Of a DNA stretch of 64,000 nucleotides, positions 53,401-60,958 are shown piece by piece. A model generated the notes under the pieces. The model saw nothing but the letters and a program-made list of their open reading frames with translations, was not told the origin of the DNA and did not search any database. The stretch's first letter is position 1, and the number at the start of each line of letters is the position of its first letter. Both the position numbers and the translations under genes were made by a program. The stretch is from CAUPWF01 sp963515125 (lineage in GTDB: Bacteria > Bacillota > Clostridia > Lachnospirales > Lachnospiraceae), in contig JBQKKG010000006.1 in the NCBI GenBank assembly GCA_052116865.1, positions 124,001 through 188,000 on the forward strand, written 5' to 3'.

Positions 53401-53752
53401 TGTTGTACTTTATAATTTGAACAATATTAATATAAACGAGCGAAAACGTGAATTGGCAACAATTAAGGTATTAGGATTTTATGATAAAGAAGTAGCAGCA
53501 TACGTGTACCGAGAGAACATATTGTTAACATTTATTGGGGCACTTGCAGGTGCATGGCTTGGTAAAATATTGCATAGATTTGTGATTGTGACAGTAGAGA
53601 TAGACAACGCAATGTTTGGAAGGAATATAGATTGGTCCAGCTATCTTATAAGTATTCTATTCACGATAGGATTTTCATTAGTAGTGAATTGGGTAATGTA
53701 TTACAAATTAAAAAAGATAGATATGATAGAATCATTAAAAAGCGTTGAGTAA
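50495..53752 (+). CDS. FtsX-domain ABC permease with long coiled coil
   Basis: Protein of 1085 residues. Helix 1 (about 18-37) is followed by an extracellular region of about 530 residues; within it, about 250-520 is a Glu/Gln/Ala-rich coiled coil with heptads (ELNHAKEELEEAKETAQKQL and so on). Then come FtsX domain 1 (about 545-670, with LTNMTRMVEEQRIQIGTLKALGY), an internal helix near 725, a second extracellular domain and FtsX domain 2 (about 950-1075, ERKRELATIKVLGFYDKEV). Two FtsX domains in one chain suit a single-copy permease with an ATPase dimer. Coiled-coil versions are common in Clostridia and are thought to contact envelope components; the substrate is unknown. Ends at palindromic repeat R3. 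Confidence 0.9.
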   Translation: MKKKALRKDFYLEIVKTRGRFLSILFIVALGVAFFSGIRASEPDMRYSADAYFDEHKLYDGKIVSTLGLTEADVEAIGKVEHVETVEGAYSLDALCDVQESQKVLHIMSLTEELNQLTVDEGRLPKKNDECFIDATFLANTPYKLGDYITFQGVANGEIEDTLVTSKYQIVGVGSSPSYISFGRGSSLIGTGEVSGFVYLPEKSFKQEFYTEAYVSIKGAKDKVAFTDDYDNLVNATLDKIEEITEHRGSVRRDQLVQEANEELNHAKEELEEAKETAQKQLDESALELENAKKRLQDGYIQLENGKQSIQDAKQTLQSKQVEIDNAFVQYQSGLERLSEGKSTLDEQIEDYHTNLPSIQAQIAQGEAAIVQGREQLAVKWDEYYQLLEVAPPESLLEMKLQLDEAEAALVEQSKVMAQTKLQVEQGAAALENAKEEIAQREMQLTSVQQQISFGQEQINNGWKELNAQEQRILVAEQELEDGQKQYDDGKVKYDEAEKEAHTKLTEGEQDIVEAQQKINDIKLPTWYIDSRNGSADYVGYGDNADRMRAIGRVFPILFFLVAALISLTNMTRMVEEQRIQIGTLKALGYNKISIVSKYLNYALIATFVGSVIGVLIGEKIFPFIIVYAYKIMYKSIPDIVIPYNWEYAIMATGTALLCTSIATIFSCYKELAADPAVLMRPPSPKSGKRILLERITFLWKRLSFTWKSTMRNLIRYKKRFFMTVFGIGGCMALMLVGFGLKDSIFEIGTIQYEEVQLYDATVYLKDGISQEDKKELYRYIDQEEKIIDSTSIYMKNITISNDKVKKERDVYLCVPENTVDIEKFIAFRNRIDKKSYHLSDKGVILTEKAAKLLEVKKGDTLQITLDKNVTKKIKITDICENYMGHYMYMTPELYRTLQSDNPSYNGILLETGERSEQGVLKIGEKLLSKEGTLNVSYTHGVREQLDDMLGSLNIVIIVLIISAGMLAFVVLYNLNNININERKRELATIKVLGFYDKEVAAYVYRENILLTFIGALAGAWLGKILHRFVIVTVEIDNAMFGRNIDWSSYLISILFTIGFSLVVNWVMYYKLKKIDMIESLKSVE

Positions 53753-53818
53753 AATTGGGGGCGTAGCAAATTGAAATTTGCTACGCCCCCAATTGCATTT
53801 TGCTATGCCCCTTTTTGA
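53753..53818. repeat. Palindromic repeat copy R3 (full, with tail)
   Basis: AATTGGGGGCGTAGCAAATT, GA, AATTTGCTACGCCCCCAATT forms a perfect long stem; the tail GCATTTTGCTATGCCCCTTTTTGA (last part like R4) follows. It begins just after the stop of the FtsX permease gene and ends at the stop of the convergent GNAT gene, so it may serve as a terminator for both. Confidence 0.88.
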
Positions 53819-54337
53819 CTAAGCAATGAAATATTCTAAGATATAATCATCCATGACGAATCCATTTCCTATATCGGAGACTTCCTCTCTTGTAATTATA
53901 AAACCTAAATGTTTGTAGATTTCTAAAGTTTGTTTATTATGCCGATTACATGTTAGCCAAATTTTATGTAGCTGGCGTTCCTTGCAGAGGTTGACTAGAT
54001 GGTGAAAGGTGTCAGTGCTAATGTGATTTCCACGAAAGTCTTGATGTACATACAATTTGCTTAGAAAAAGGTATCCATCTGAGGAGCGTATGCCACAGTA
54101 TCCAGCCAAAACGCAATCATAGATAAGCATAAAGTACTCGTAACCATGTTCAAGCTGTTCTGCAAGTGCAGAAGAAGATTGGAATTTTTCTACCATATAA
54201 TTTACTTGGTCTTGACCAATGATAGGTATAAAATGTTGGTTCCATATTTCTTGTGCAAGCGTAGCTACAATTTCTATATCACTAGTGGTTTTTACTGGTA
54301 CAATCATTAAGCTTGGGGTTGGTGTATTTTTTTTCAT
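53819..54337 (-). CDS. GNAT-family N-acetyltransferase
   Basis: Protein of 172 residues. The start region MIVPVKTTSDIEIVATLAQEI, the motif LYVHQDFRGNHIST (acetyl-CoA pyrophosphate loop with R-G-x-x) and CNRHNKQTLEIYKHLGF (motif B with N-x-x-x-x-x-x-Y-x-x-x-G-F) define the family. The substrate is unknown. ATG at 54337 is preferred because GGAGG lies 9 bases before it, while the first ATG at 54346 touches that site. Convergent with the permease gene and followed by repeat R3. Confidence 0.85.
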   Translation of the reverse strand: MKKNTPTPSLMIVPVKTTSDIEIVATLAQEIWNQHFIPIIGQDQVNYMVEKFQSSSALAEQLEHGYEYFMLIYDCVLAGYCGIRSSDGYLFLSKLYVHQDFRGNHISTDTFHHLVNLCKERQLHKIWLTCNRHNKQTLEIYKHLGFIITREEVSDIGNGFVMDDYILEYFIA

Positions 54338-54351
54338 ATAATTCATCCTCC

Positions 54352-54388
54352 AAAAAAGGACGGAGAAACATCTCCGTCCTTTTTTATA
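54352..54388 (-). terminator. Terminator after htpG
   Basis: AAAAAAGGACGGAGA pairs perfectly with TCTCCGTCCTTTTTT around AACA; the minus-strand T-run follows the stem. Confidence 0.9.
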
Positions 54389-54411
54389 TCGTAAAGAAAT
54401 GATTTACTACG

Positions 54412-56484
54412 TTACTTTGTTAATAATAGCATAATTTCATTACTTCTTGCAATAAAGTTTGTCATTTCTTCTGGGCTTAATGGCTTGTTACCGAGGATTG
54501 CTAAATCATATAATTGTTTACAAATCATAGAGGTATATTCATTATCTTTATGATCAAGTACGTATTGAACCAATGGATGATTTGCATTTAACACAAGTGT
54601 TACATCGGAGCCAAACATATTTGGGTCCATGCCGTACATGTTATACATTTTCATCATCTCTGACATACGACGGGATTCTTCTGAAGATGTAACCATAGAA
54701 GCTACATTTGCATTTTTTAATTTTTCGACCTTAACTTCTAATTTTTCTTTTTCTAATGCCTTTTTAAATACTTCTGTTAAAGCCTCTTTATTTTCTGCTA
54801 ATGTTTTTTGATCATCTTCGGAAATTTCTTCCTTGAAATGATCTGTCAAATCCGCATCTATCCGTTCAAATTTAACATGTTCATTGCGTTGTTCTAATTG
54901 AGTAATGAAAGGTGAGTCAATGTTATGGGTTAGAATCACAGCATCTAATCCTTCTTGCTTAAACATGTTAATGTATTGGCTCTGTTGTTGTTCATCTGTG
55001 ATATAGTAAATAGATGTCTTTTTAGGTTCTTTTGCATCTGTTTCTGTTTGTTCAGTATTTTCAGTTACAGTTTCTTCTGCTTCAATTGGCTCAACGGAAC
55101 CTCCATTTTTTTCAATACATTCTGTTAAAGTTAAGTACTCGTGATCAATATTTTTAAATAAAATATAATCACTCATTTTATCACAGAATTTAGTATCCTT
55201 TAAACAACCAAATTTGATAAATGGACTAATATCATCCCAGTATTTTTCATAAGATTCTTTGTCAGTTTTACACATTCCAGTAAGTTTATCAGCAACCTTT
55301 TTAGAAATGTATTCAGAAATTTTATTAACAAAGCCATCATTTTGTAAAGCACTTCTTGAAACATTAAGTGGTAAATCAGGGCAGTCAATAACACCTTTTA
55401 ATAACATAAGAAATTCAGGAATGACTTCTTTGATATTATCAGCAATAAATACTTGGTTATTATATAATTTTATTTTTCCTTCAATGGATTCATACTCGGT
55501 ATTAATCTTAGGGAAGTATAAAATACCTTTTAAATTAAATGGATAATCCATATTCAAGTGAATCCAGAATAAAGGTTCTTTATAATCCATAAAGACTTTA
55601 CGGTAAAAGTCGATATAATCGTCCTTTGTGCAATCATTTGGGTGTTTGGTCCAAAGTGGAGTGGTGTCACTTAGTGATACAGGGCGTTTATTAATTTTAA
55701 TTTTGTCGCAAGCTGGTGAAACTTCAACCATTTCTTTTTCACCATTTTCATTTTCCTGTTCTTCCATTTTTGCTTCTTCATGAATACGTTCTACAATGAC
55801 ATCATCTTCTAATAGTTCATCTTCAGAAATGGTCTCATATTCTTGCTCTGCATTCTCTTTAGATAAGAAAATTTCTACAGGCATAAAAGCACAGTACTTT
55901 TCGAGAATTTCCCGAGCACGATATTCATTTGCAAACTCTACGCTTTCCTCATTCAAGAATAAAGTGATCTCAGTACCTACTGTTGTCTTGTTACCATCTT
56001 GCATATCATATTCAGTTCCGCCATCGCATGTCCAATGTACAGGGGTAGCACCATCACGATAAGATAAGGTATCAATCTGTACTTCGTCTGCAACCATAAA
56101 TGCAGAATAAAAGCCCAAACCAAAGTGGCCAATGATTTGATCTTCACTTGTTTTGTCTTTGTATTTTTCTAAAAATTCGGTTGCCCCAGAGAATGCAATC
56201 TGAGTAATATATTCTTCTACTTCGTCAGCAGTCATACCAATACCAGTATCAATAAATTTTAAAGTCTTTTCTTCAGGATTTACAATTACCTGAATGTTAG
56301 ATTTGTAATTATCAGGGAATGTATACTCACCCATAATTTCTAATTTCTTTAACTTTGTGATAGCATCACAGCCGTTGGATACTAATTCTCTCATGAAGAT
56401 GTCGTGATCTGAATACATCCATTTCTTAATTATTGGAAAAATATTTTCGCTATGGATAGAAAGATTACCATGTTTTGTTGCCAT
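54412..56484 (-). CDS. htpG: HSP90-family chaperone HtpG
   Basis: Cytoplasmic ATP-dependent chaperone of 690 residues. The GHKL ATP site is shown by RELVSNGCDAITKLKKL, DTGIGM and GHFGLGFYSAFMVAD. The middle domain has PLNVSRSALQND. It is longer than typical HtpG (about 630) because of an acidic stretch near residues 230-260 and a Glu/Thr-rich linker near 475-500. The start at 56484 follows AAAGGAG with 8 bases; GTG at 56493 overlaps that site and is rejected. A perfect CIRCE element lies upstream, indicating HrcA control with groE and dnaK, unlike B. subtilis htpG. Confidence 0.96.
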   Translation of the reverse strand: MATKHGNLSIHSENIFPIIKKWMYSDHDIFMRELVSNGCDAITKLKKLEIMGEYTFPDNYKSNIQVIVNPEEKTLKFIDTGIGMTADEVEEYITQIAFSGATEFLEKYKDKTSEDQIIGHFGLGFYSAFMVADEVQIDTLSYRDGATPVHWTCDGGTEYDMQDGNKTTVGTEITLFLNEESVEFANEYRAREILEKYCAFMPVEIFLSKENAEQEYETISEDELLEDDVIVERIHEEAKMEEQENENGEKEMVEVSPACDKIKINKRPVSLSDTTPLWTKHPNDCTKDDYIDFYRKVFMDYKEPLFWIHLNMDYPFNLKGILYFPKINTEYESIEGKIKLYNNQVFIADNIKEVIPEFLMLLKGVIDCPDLPLNVSRSALQNDGFVNKISEYISKKVADKLTGMCKTDKESYEKYWDDISPFIKFGCLKDTKFCDKMSDYILFKNIDHEYLTLTECIEKNGGSVEPIEAEETVTENTEQTETDAKEPKKTSIYYITDEQQQSQYINMFKQEGLDAVILTHNIDSPFITQLEQRNEHVKFERIDADLTDHFKEEISEDDQKTLAENKEALTEVFKKALEKEKLEVKVEKLKNANVASMVTSSEESRRMSEMMKMYNMYGMDPNMFGSDVTLVLNANHPLVQYVLDHKDNEYTSMICKQLYDLAILGNKPLSPEEMTNFIARSNEIMLLLTK

Positions 56485-56547
56485 ATATAACACTCCTTTA
56501 TCATAATTTTTATTAGCAGTAATATGCCATGTTCTTGTCTAAATCAT

Positions 56548-56576
56548 ATATTAATACCCATTAAAATAAATGTCAA
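56548..56576 (-). promoter_or_regulatory. htpG promoter
   Basis: TTGACA (56576-56571), 17 bases, TAATAT (56553-56548) on the minus strand, 63 bases before the start codon. An additional A+T-rich promoter further upstream (TATAAT near 56622) would place its start inside the CIRCE element. Confidence 0.75.
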
Positions 56577-56583
56577 TAGGAAA

Positions 56584-56610
56584 TTAGCACTCTTTGCATA
56601 AGAGTGCTAA
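56584..56610 (-). promoter_or_regulatory. CIRCE element (HrcA operator)
   Basis: TTAGCACTC, nine bases, GAGTGCTAA: a perfect match to the CIRCE consensus. It lies 7 bases upstream of the -35 box of the nearer htpG promoter, rather than between start site and gene as is usual. HrcA binding here would act on an upstream promoter or hinder RNA polymerase from upstream. Confidence 0.93.
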
Positions 56611-56642
56611 TAATTATATTAAAATTATAAAATAAATATAAA

Positions 56643-57140
56643 TTAAAGTATTTCAAATACTATCTGCTGGTGTTTAAAGAAACGTTGTACCATACTATCC
56701 CAAGCAAGCTCTAGAGTTTTGTCCATGGTAAATGTTTTCAAAGAGGTGCCGGTTATGCATTCCAATAATTGACCGTCGAACTTTAAATTCATATAAAGGC
56801 CTTGGACATCATTGGATGTAAAGGGCAATCCTTCTTGTTGCAACAGTTTTGCAGTATTATAATTAGATAATTTTAATACAAGATGAAACCGTAGAGGTGT
56901 TTTTTTCCCTTTAATGATAGAATAGCAGAATTCTCTAACATCTTTCCAAAAAGAATAATCACGCTCCGTAAAAGTATCAACAACGTCGGTGTCAAAAAAC
57001 TCTTTTTTTAGGTAACCATCAATATGAAAGGTGTTAAAAGTTACAATATCTCCCTCTATAAATAAAAAGGAATCAAATATTTCAGATAATAGAAGTTTTG
57101 ACATACATTCCTTTACTTCTAACAAATTAAGTGCAATCAT
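56643..57140 (-). CDS. DUF5721-like protein
   Basis: Soluble protein of 165 residues starting MIALNLLEVKECMSKLLLSEIFDSFLF, with TFNTFHIDGYLKKEFFD and LRFHLVLKLSNYNTAKLL, which I recognise as the DUF5721 pattern found almost only in Lachnospiraceae and relatives. The function is unknown. It lies upstream of htpG in the same direction, but the CIRCE promoter area separates them. The ribosome site is AAAGGA before the ATG at 57140. The 248 bases to the divergent rluF-like gene hold no further gene that I can support. Confidence 0.75.
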   Translation of the reverse strand: MIALNLLEVKECMSKLLLSEIFDSFLFIEGDIVTFNTFHIDGYLKKEFFDTDVVDTFTERDYSFWKDVREFCYSIIKGKKTPLRFHLVLKLSNYNTAKLLQQEGLPFTSNDVQGLYMNLKFDGQLLECITGTSLKTFTMDKTLELAWDSMVQRFFKHQQIVFEIL

Positions 57141-57388
57141 GTGTAATCCTTTCTAAACTATGCGCTGCTATACAAAATAACAATTGGAATAAAAGAATAA
57201 TATCCAGAGTCATTAATCAACACAATAATATGAAAAGTATATAATGAATGCTGTAAATTGTAAATAAGATTAAAGAAACAATAAGATAAAAGAATGCAAA
57301 TCGGAAGCCGTAATGAGGATGCGTATCTCCATTGACTTTTTTGAATGGAAACAGTATGATTAAAAAAACAAAAAAAGTGGAGCAATCA

Positions 57389-58126
57389 ATGGAGAGTAAA
57401 CGATTAAATAAATTCCTCAGCGAGGCCGGTGTTTGTTCGCGAAGAGAGGCAGATAAATTAATAGATAGTGGGAAAGTGACCGTAGATGGCGTACGTGCAA
57501 CACCTGGGAAGCAAGTGTTCCCAAATCAGGTGGTAAAAGTTGGGAAAAAAGTGGTTGCACCTGGGAATCAGATGGTATTACTTGCTGTCAATAAACCAGT
57601 AGGTGTGATATGTACAGAAGAAAAAAGAGTAAAAAATAATATTATAAATTATTTGAAATACCCAACTCGAATTACTTATATTGGAAGATTAGATAAAGAT
57701 TCGGAAGGTTTATTATTGATGACGAATAATGGGGATATTATAAATAAGATGATGCGCGCAGGGAATTACCATGAGAAGGAGTATAAGGTAACTGTGCACA
57801 AACCAATCACTGATGAATTTATCAGACAGATGTCTGCGGGTGTGCGTATTAAGAAGATGGAACAAGGACTGACTAAAATGGATGAGGTGACAAGGCCATG
57901 TAAGGTGGAGGCAATCGGAAAGTACAAGTTTCGGATCATTCTAACACAAGGATTGAATCGACAAATCAGAAGAATGTGTGAAGTATTTGGATACAAAGTG
58001 ACCAAATTAGAAAGAACTAGAATTATGAATATTGAATTGGGAAATCTTAAGACAGGAGCATATCGAGAAGTTACAGAATCAGAGTTAGCGGAACTTTATG
58101 GATTGTTAAAAGATTCTTACAATTAA
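57389..58126 (+). CDS. 23S rRNA pseudouridine synthase, RluF-like (RsuA family)
   Basis: Protein of 245 residues. An S4 RNA-binding domain (RLNKFLSEAGVCSRREADKL, about 4-60) is followed by the RsuA/RluB-type catalytic domain with NKPVGVICT and GRLDKDSEGLLLMTNNG, where the Asp of RLD is the catalytic residue. NRQIRRMCEVFGYKV is the family C-terminal signature. E. coli RluF modifies U2604 of 23S rRNA; the site here is inferred. The start at 57389 is preferred (GTGGAG before it) to 57332. ligA follows after 10 bases, so this is the first gene of a three-gene run. Confidence 0.9.
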   Translation: MESKRLNKFLSEAGVCSRREADKLIDSGKVTVDGVRATPGKQVFPNQVVKVGKKVVAPGNQMVLLAVNKPVGVICTEEKRVKNNIINYLKYPTRITYIGRLDKDSEGLLLMTNNGDIINKMMRAGNYHEKEYKVTVHKPITDEFIRQMSAGVRIKKMEQGLTKMDEVTRPCKVEAIGKYKFRIILTQGLNRQIRRMCEVFGYKVTKLERTRIMNIELGNLKTGAYREVTESELAELYGLLKDSYN

Positions 58127-58136
58127 GGGGTGTAGC

Positions 58137-60098
58137 ATGAACGAGAAACAAAAAAGAATGCAGGAATTGGTGACATTGTTGAATCAGGCAGGACGCGCAT
58201 ATTATCAGGATGCTCAAGAACTTATGAGTAATTTAGAGTATGATACATTATATGATGAACTTGTCATATTAGAAAAAGAACTGGGAACGACATTAGCTAC
58301 AAGCCCTACGGTAAATGTAGGATATGAAGTGTTAAGCGAATTACCAAAAGAGCGTCATGAAAAGCCAATGTTATCCTTGGACAAGACCAAGGAAGTGGGA
58401 CGATTAAAAGAGTTTTTGGGAAATCAAAAGGCTGTCATTTCTTGGAAACTAGATGGACTTACTATTGTGTTAACCTATAACAAAGGAACTTTGGCTAAGG
58501 CAGTAACGAGAGGAAATGGAGAGGTAGGAGAGGTCATAACTAACAACGCAAAAGTATTCAAAAATCTACCGCTACACATTGCATATAAAGAAGAGTTAAT
58601 ACTTAGGGGAGAAGCCATTATCGGCTATTCTGATTTTGAAAAGATCAATTTAGATATTCCAGACATTGATGCAAAGTATAAAAATCCAAGAAATCTATGC
58701 AGTGGTTCTGTGCGTCAACTTAATAATGAAATTACGGCAAAAAGAAATGTGAAGTTTTTTGCATTTACGTTAGTAAAGGCAGAAGATGTCGAGTTCCATA
58801 ATTCTAGGAGTGAGCAAATGCACTGGCTACAAGAACAAGGATTTGAAGTGGTAGAGTATTATCCTGTAACAGTAGAGACGATAGAAGAAAAGGTTGCATA
58901 CTTTGCGGAGAAAATTGCGGATAATGATTTCCCATCAGATGGGTTAGTGCTAACTTATGATGATATAGCATATGGTCGTTCTTTGGGCAATACAGCAAAG
59001 TTCCCAAGAGATTCATTTGCTTTTAAATGGGCAGATGAATTGAGAGAGACAAAGTTGTTGGAGATTGAGTGGAGTCCATCAAGGACAGGATTGATTAATC
59101 CGGTGGCAATATTTCACCCAGTAGAACTAGAGGGAACTACTGTAAGTAGAGCAAGTGTTCATAATATTAGTATTATGGAAGAACTAGAGTTAGGGATTGG
59201 CGATACAATTGAAGTATATAAGGCAAATATGATTATTCCGCAAATTGCAAGAAATCTTACTAGAAGCGGTGTGAATAAGATTCCAGCAGCCTGTCCAGTA
59301 TGTGGTGGGAGTACTGAGATTAAGCAGGTTGCAAATGCACGATCGTTATATTGTATGAATCCAGAATGTCAAGCAAAGCAAATAAAGTCTTTTGCATTAT
59401 TTGTCAGCAGAGATGCATTGAATATTGAAGGATTATCAGTGGCTACTTTGGAAAAGTTTATCGCAAAAGGATTCGTGAAAGAATTTGCAGATATCTTCCA
59501 TTTAGATCAGTATGCACAGGAAATTCAACAAATGGAAGGCTATGGGGAGAAATCTTATGAAAATTTAAGACAAAGCATAGAGAGGGCACGAAATACAACC
59601 TTACCCAAATTACTTTATAGTTTAGGAATTGCAAATATTGGGCTTGCAAATGCGAAAGTAATTTGTAAGGCGCTAGATTATGAGGTGAATCGAATTTTAG
59701 GGGCAACGCAAGAAGAATTGAATGAAATTGATGGTGTTGGTGAGGTCATTGCAAAGACATTTGTAGATTACTTTGCAGATGAAAAGCATGTATTTGAAAT
59801 GAAAAGGCTATTGCATGAAGTAACAATTACAAAGGAACAGCCGAATGCAGGAATACAAATATTTGAGGGCATGAACTTTGTAATTACTGGAAATGTAGAA
59901 CATTTTACAAATCGAAACGAAATAAAGGAATCAATTGAAAGTAAGGGCGGGAAGGTCACAGGAACGGTGACTTCAAAAACGAACTACCTCATTAACAATG
60001 ATGTGAACTCCACATCTTCTAAAAATAAAAAAGCAAAGGATCTTGGAGTTCCGATCATTTCGGAAGAAGAATTCCTAAAGCTACTAGAGGAAAACTAG
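58137..60098 (+). CDS. ligA: NAD-dependent DNA ligase
   Basis: Protein of 653 residues sealing nicks with NAD+. The Ia domain is at the N-terminus; the nucleotidyl-acceptor lysine lies in WKLDGLTIV (Lys104, motif I KxDG). TRGNGEVGE and PRNLCSGSVRQL follow. The zinc finger has CPVCGGSTEIKQV and LYCMNPECQ, then come helix-hairpin-helix repeats (EIDGVGEVIAKTF) and a C-terminal BRCT domain from about 580. All domains are present, slightly shorter than E. coli LigA (671). It sits between an RluF-like and a Crp/Fnr gene with short gaps, so they are probably co-transcribed. Confidence 0.95.
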   Translation: MNEKQKRMQELVTLLNQAGRAYYQDAQELMSNLEYDTLYDELVILEKELGTTLATSPTVNVGYEVLSELPKERHEKPMLSLDKTKEVGRLKEFLGNQKAVISWKLDGLTIVLTYNKGTLAKAVTRGNGEVGEVITNNAKVFKNLPLHIAYKEELILRGEAIIGYSDFEKINLDIPDIDAKYKNPRNLCSGSVRQLNNEITAKRNVKFFAFTLVKAEDVEFHNSRSEQMHWLQEQGFEVVEYYPVTVETIEEKVAYFAEKIADNDFPSDGLVLTYDDIAYGRSLGNTAKFPRDSFAFKWADELRETKLLEIEWSPSRTGLINPVAIFHPVELEGTTVSRASVHNISIMEELELGIGDTIEVYKANMIIPQIARNLTRSGVNKIPAACPVCGGSTEIKQVANARSLYCMNPECQAKQIKSFALFVSRDALNIEGLSVATLEKFIAKGFVKEFADIFHLDQYAQEIQQMEGYGEKSYENLRQSIERARNTTLPKLLYSLGIANIGLANAKVICKALDYEVNRILGATQEELNEIDGVGEVIAKTFVDYFADEKHVFEMKRLLHEVTITKEQPNAGIQIFEGMNFVITGNVEHFTNRNEIKESIESKGGKVTGTVTSKTNYLINNDVNSTSSKNKKAKDLGVPIISEEEFLKLLEEN

Positions 60099-60111
60099 GG
60101 AAGGAAAACAT

Positions 60112-60792
60112 ATGATTACAAAAGAATTATTAAAAGAATACATTCCCTTTTGGGATAAATTATCTCAAGCAGAACAACAATTATTGTGTAACAAAGTGAT
60201 AAAGCAAAGTGCAAAAAAGGGGACGGTCATTCATAATGGTGAATCTGATTGTTTAGGGTTATTGGTGGTTACCAAGGGACAATTCTGGGCATATACAGTA
60301 TCAGATGAAGGAAAGGCAATTTCGTTGTTTCGGTTATTTGATCATGATCTTAGTTTATTTACAGCATCGTGTGTAATGAGTAACATAGAATTTGAAGTTG
60401 TGATCGAAGCAAGAGAAGAGGTAGAGTATTTAGTGATACCTGCCAATATATTTCATGATTTGATGAATACCTCATTACCCGTAGCAAATTATACGAATCA
60501 ATTAATGGGTTCCATATTTTCGGATGTTATGTGGGTCATGGAACAAGTATTAAATAAAAGTTTTGATAAAAGACTAGCAGGATTTTTGGTGGAAGAAACA
60601 GAAATTACAGGCAATGCGATGTTAAAAATGACACATGAAGAAATTGCACAACACTTAGGTACGGCAAGAGAAGTAGTAACAAGAATGCTAAAATATTTTC
60701 AAACAGAAGAAATAGTAGCGCTATCGCGAGGATGTGTGGCTGTAATTGATGAAGCCAGACTAAGAGACATAGCACAAGAAAGCTTACGATAG
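60112..60792 (+). CDS. Crp/Fnr-family transcriptional regulator
   Basis: Protein of 226 residues with an N-terminal cyclic-nucleotide-type beta-roll (about 15-120; VTKGQFWAYTVSDEGKAISLFRL) and a C-terminal winged helix. The recognition helix THEEIAQHLGTAREVVTRML has R186, E187 and R191 in the R-E-x-x-x-R spacing of E. coli CRP, which reads GTGA half-sites. No Fnr-type N-terminal cysteine cluster is present; single cysteines lie near 26, 47 and 87 and could sense thiols. The gene lies just before repeat R4 and the second thioredoxin, whose promoter holds a GTGA-N5-TCAC dyad. Two more such dyads occur in the window. I infer that this protein activates thiol-redox genes; the signal is unknown. 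Confidence 0.88.
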   Translation: MITKELLKEYIPFWDKLSQAEQQLLCNKVIKQSAKKGTVIHNGESDCLGLLVVTKGQFWAYTVSDEGKAISLFRLFDHDLSLFTASCVMSNIEFEVVIEAREEVEYLVIPANIFHDLMNTSLPVANYTNQLMGSIFSDVMWVMEQVLNKSFDKRLAGFLVEETEITGNAMLKMTHEEIAQHLGTAREVVTRMLKYFQTEEIVALSRGCVAVIDEARLRDIAQESLR

Positions 60793-60794
60793 TT

Positions 60795-60860
60795 AATTGG
60801 GGGCGTAGCAAATTGAGATTTGCTACGCCCCCAATTAACTTTTGCTATGCCCCTTTTTGA
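60795..60860. repeat. Palindromic repeat copy R4 (full, with tail)
   Basis: AATTGGGGGCGTAGCAAATT, GAG, ATTTGCTACGCCCCCAATT plus the tail AACTTTTGCTATGCCCCTTTTTGA, nearly identical to R3. It begins 2 bases after the Crp/Fnr stop and ends 5 bases before the regulator-type dyad of the next gene, so it isolates the thioredoxin promoter from read-through. Confidence 0.88.
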
Positions 60861-60864
60861 TTTT

Positions 60865-60905
60865 GTGATATTATCACAGAAAGGTAGAAAAATTCGTTGT
60901 ATGAT
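60865..60905 (+). promoter_or_regulatory. Crp/Fnr-type dyad and -10 box of the second thioredoxin gene
   Basis: GTGATATTATCAC (60865-60877, centre 60871), followed 29 bases from the centre by TATGAT (60900-60905). AGAAAG follows the dyad as it does at the first thioredoxin gene. Same architecture as at 1188 and 2208. Confidence 0.7.
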
Positions 60906-60958
60906 AGGTCCATAAGTTGATATAATAATTTTTAAAGCATAAAGAGGAGGAATTGATA

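Noticed and set aside
54629..54811. Plus-strand open frames across htpG (also near 55259 and 55796)
   Set aside because: These are antisense shadows of htpG without ribosome sites.
60865..60877. Classical FNR box
   Set aside because: The half-sites are GTGA rather than TTGAT, spacing differs, and the local regulator lacks the Fnr iron-sulfur cysteines.
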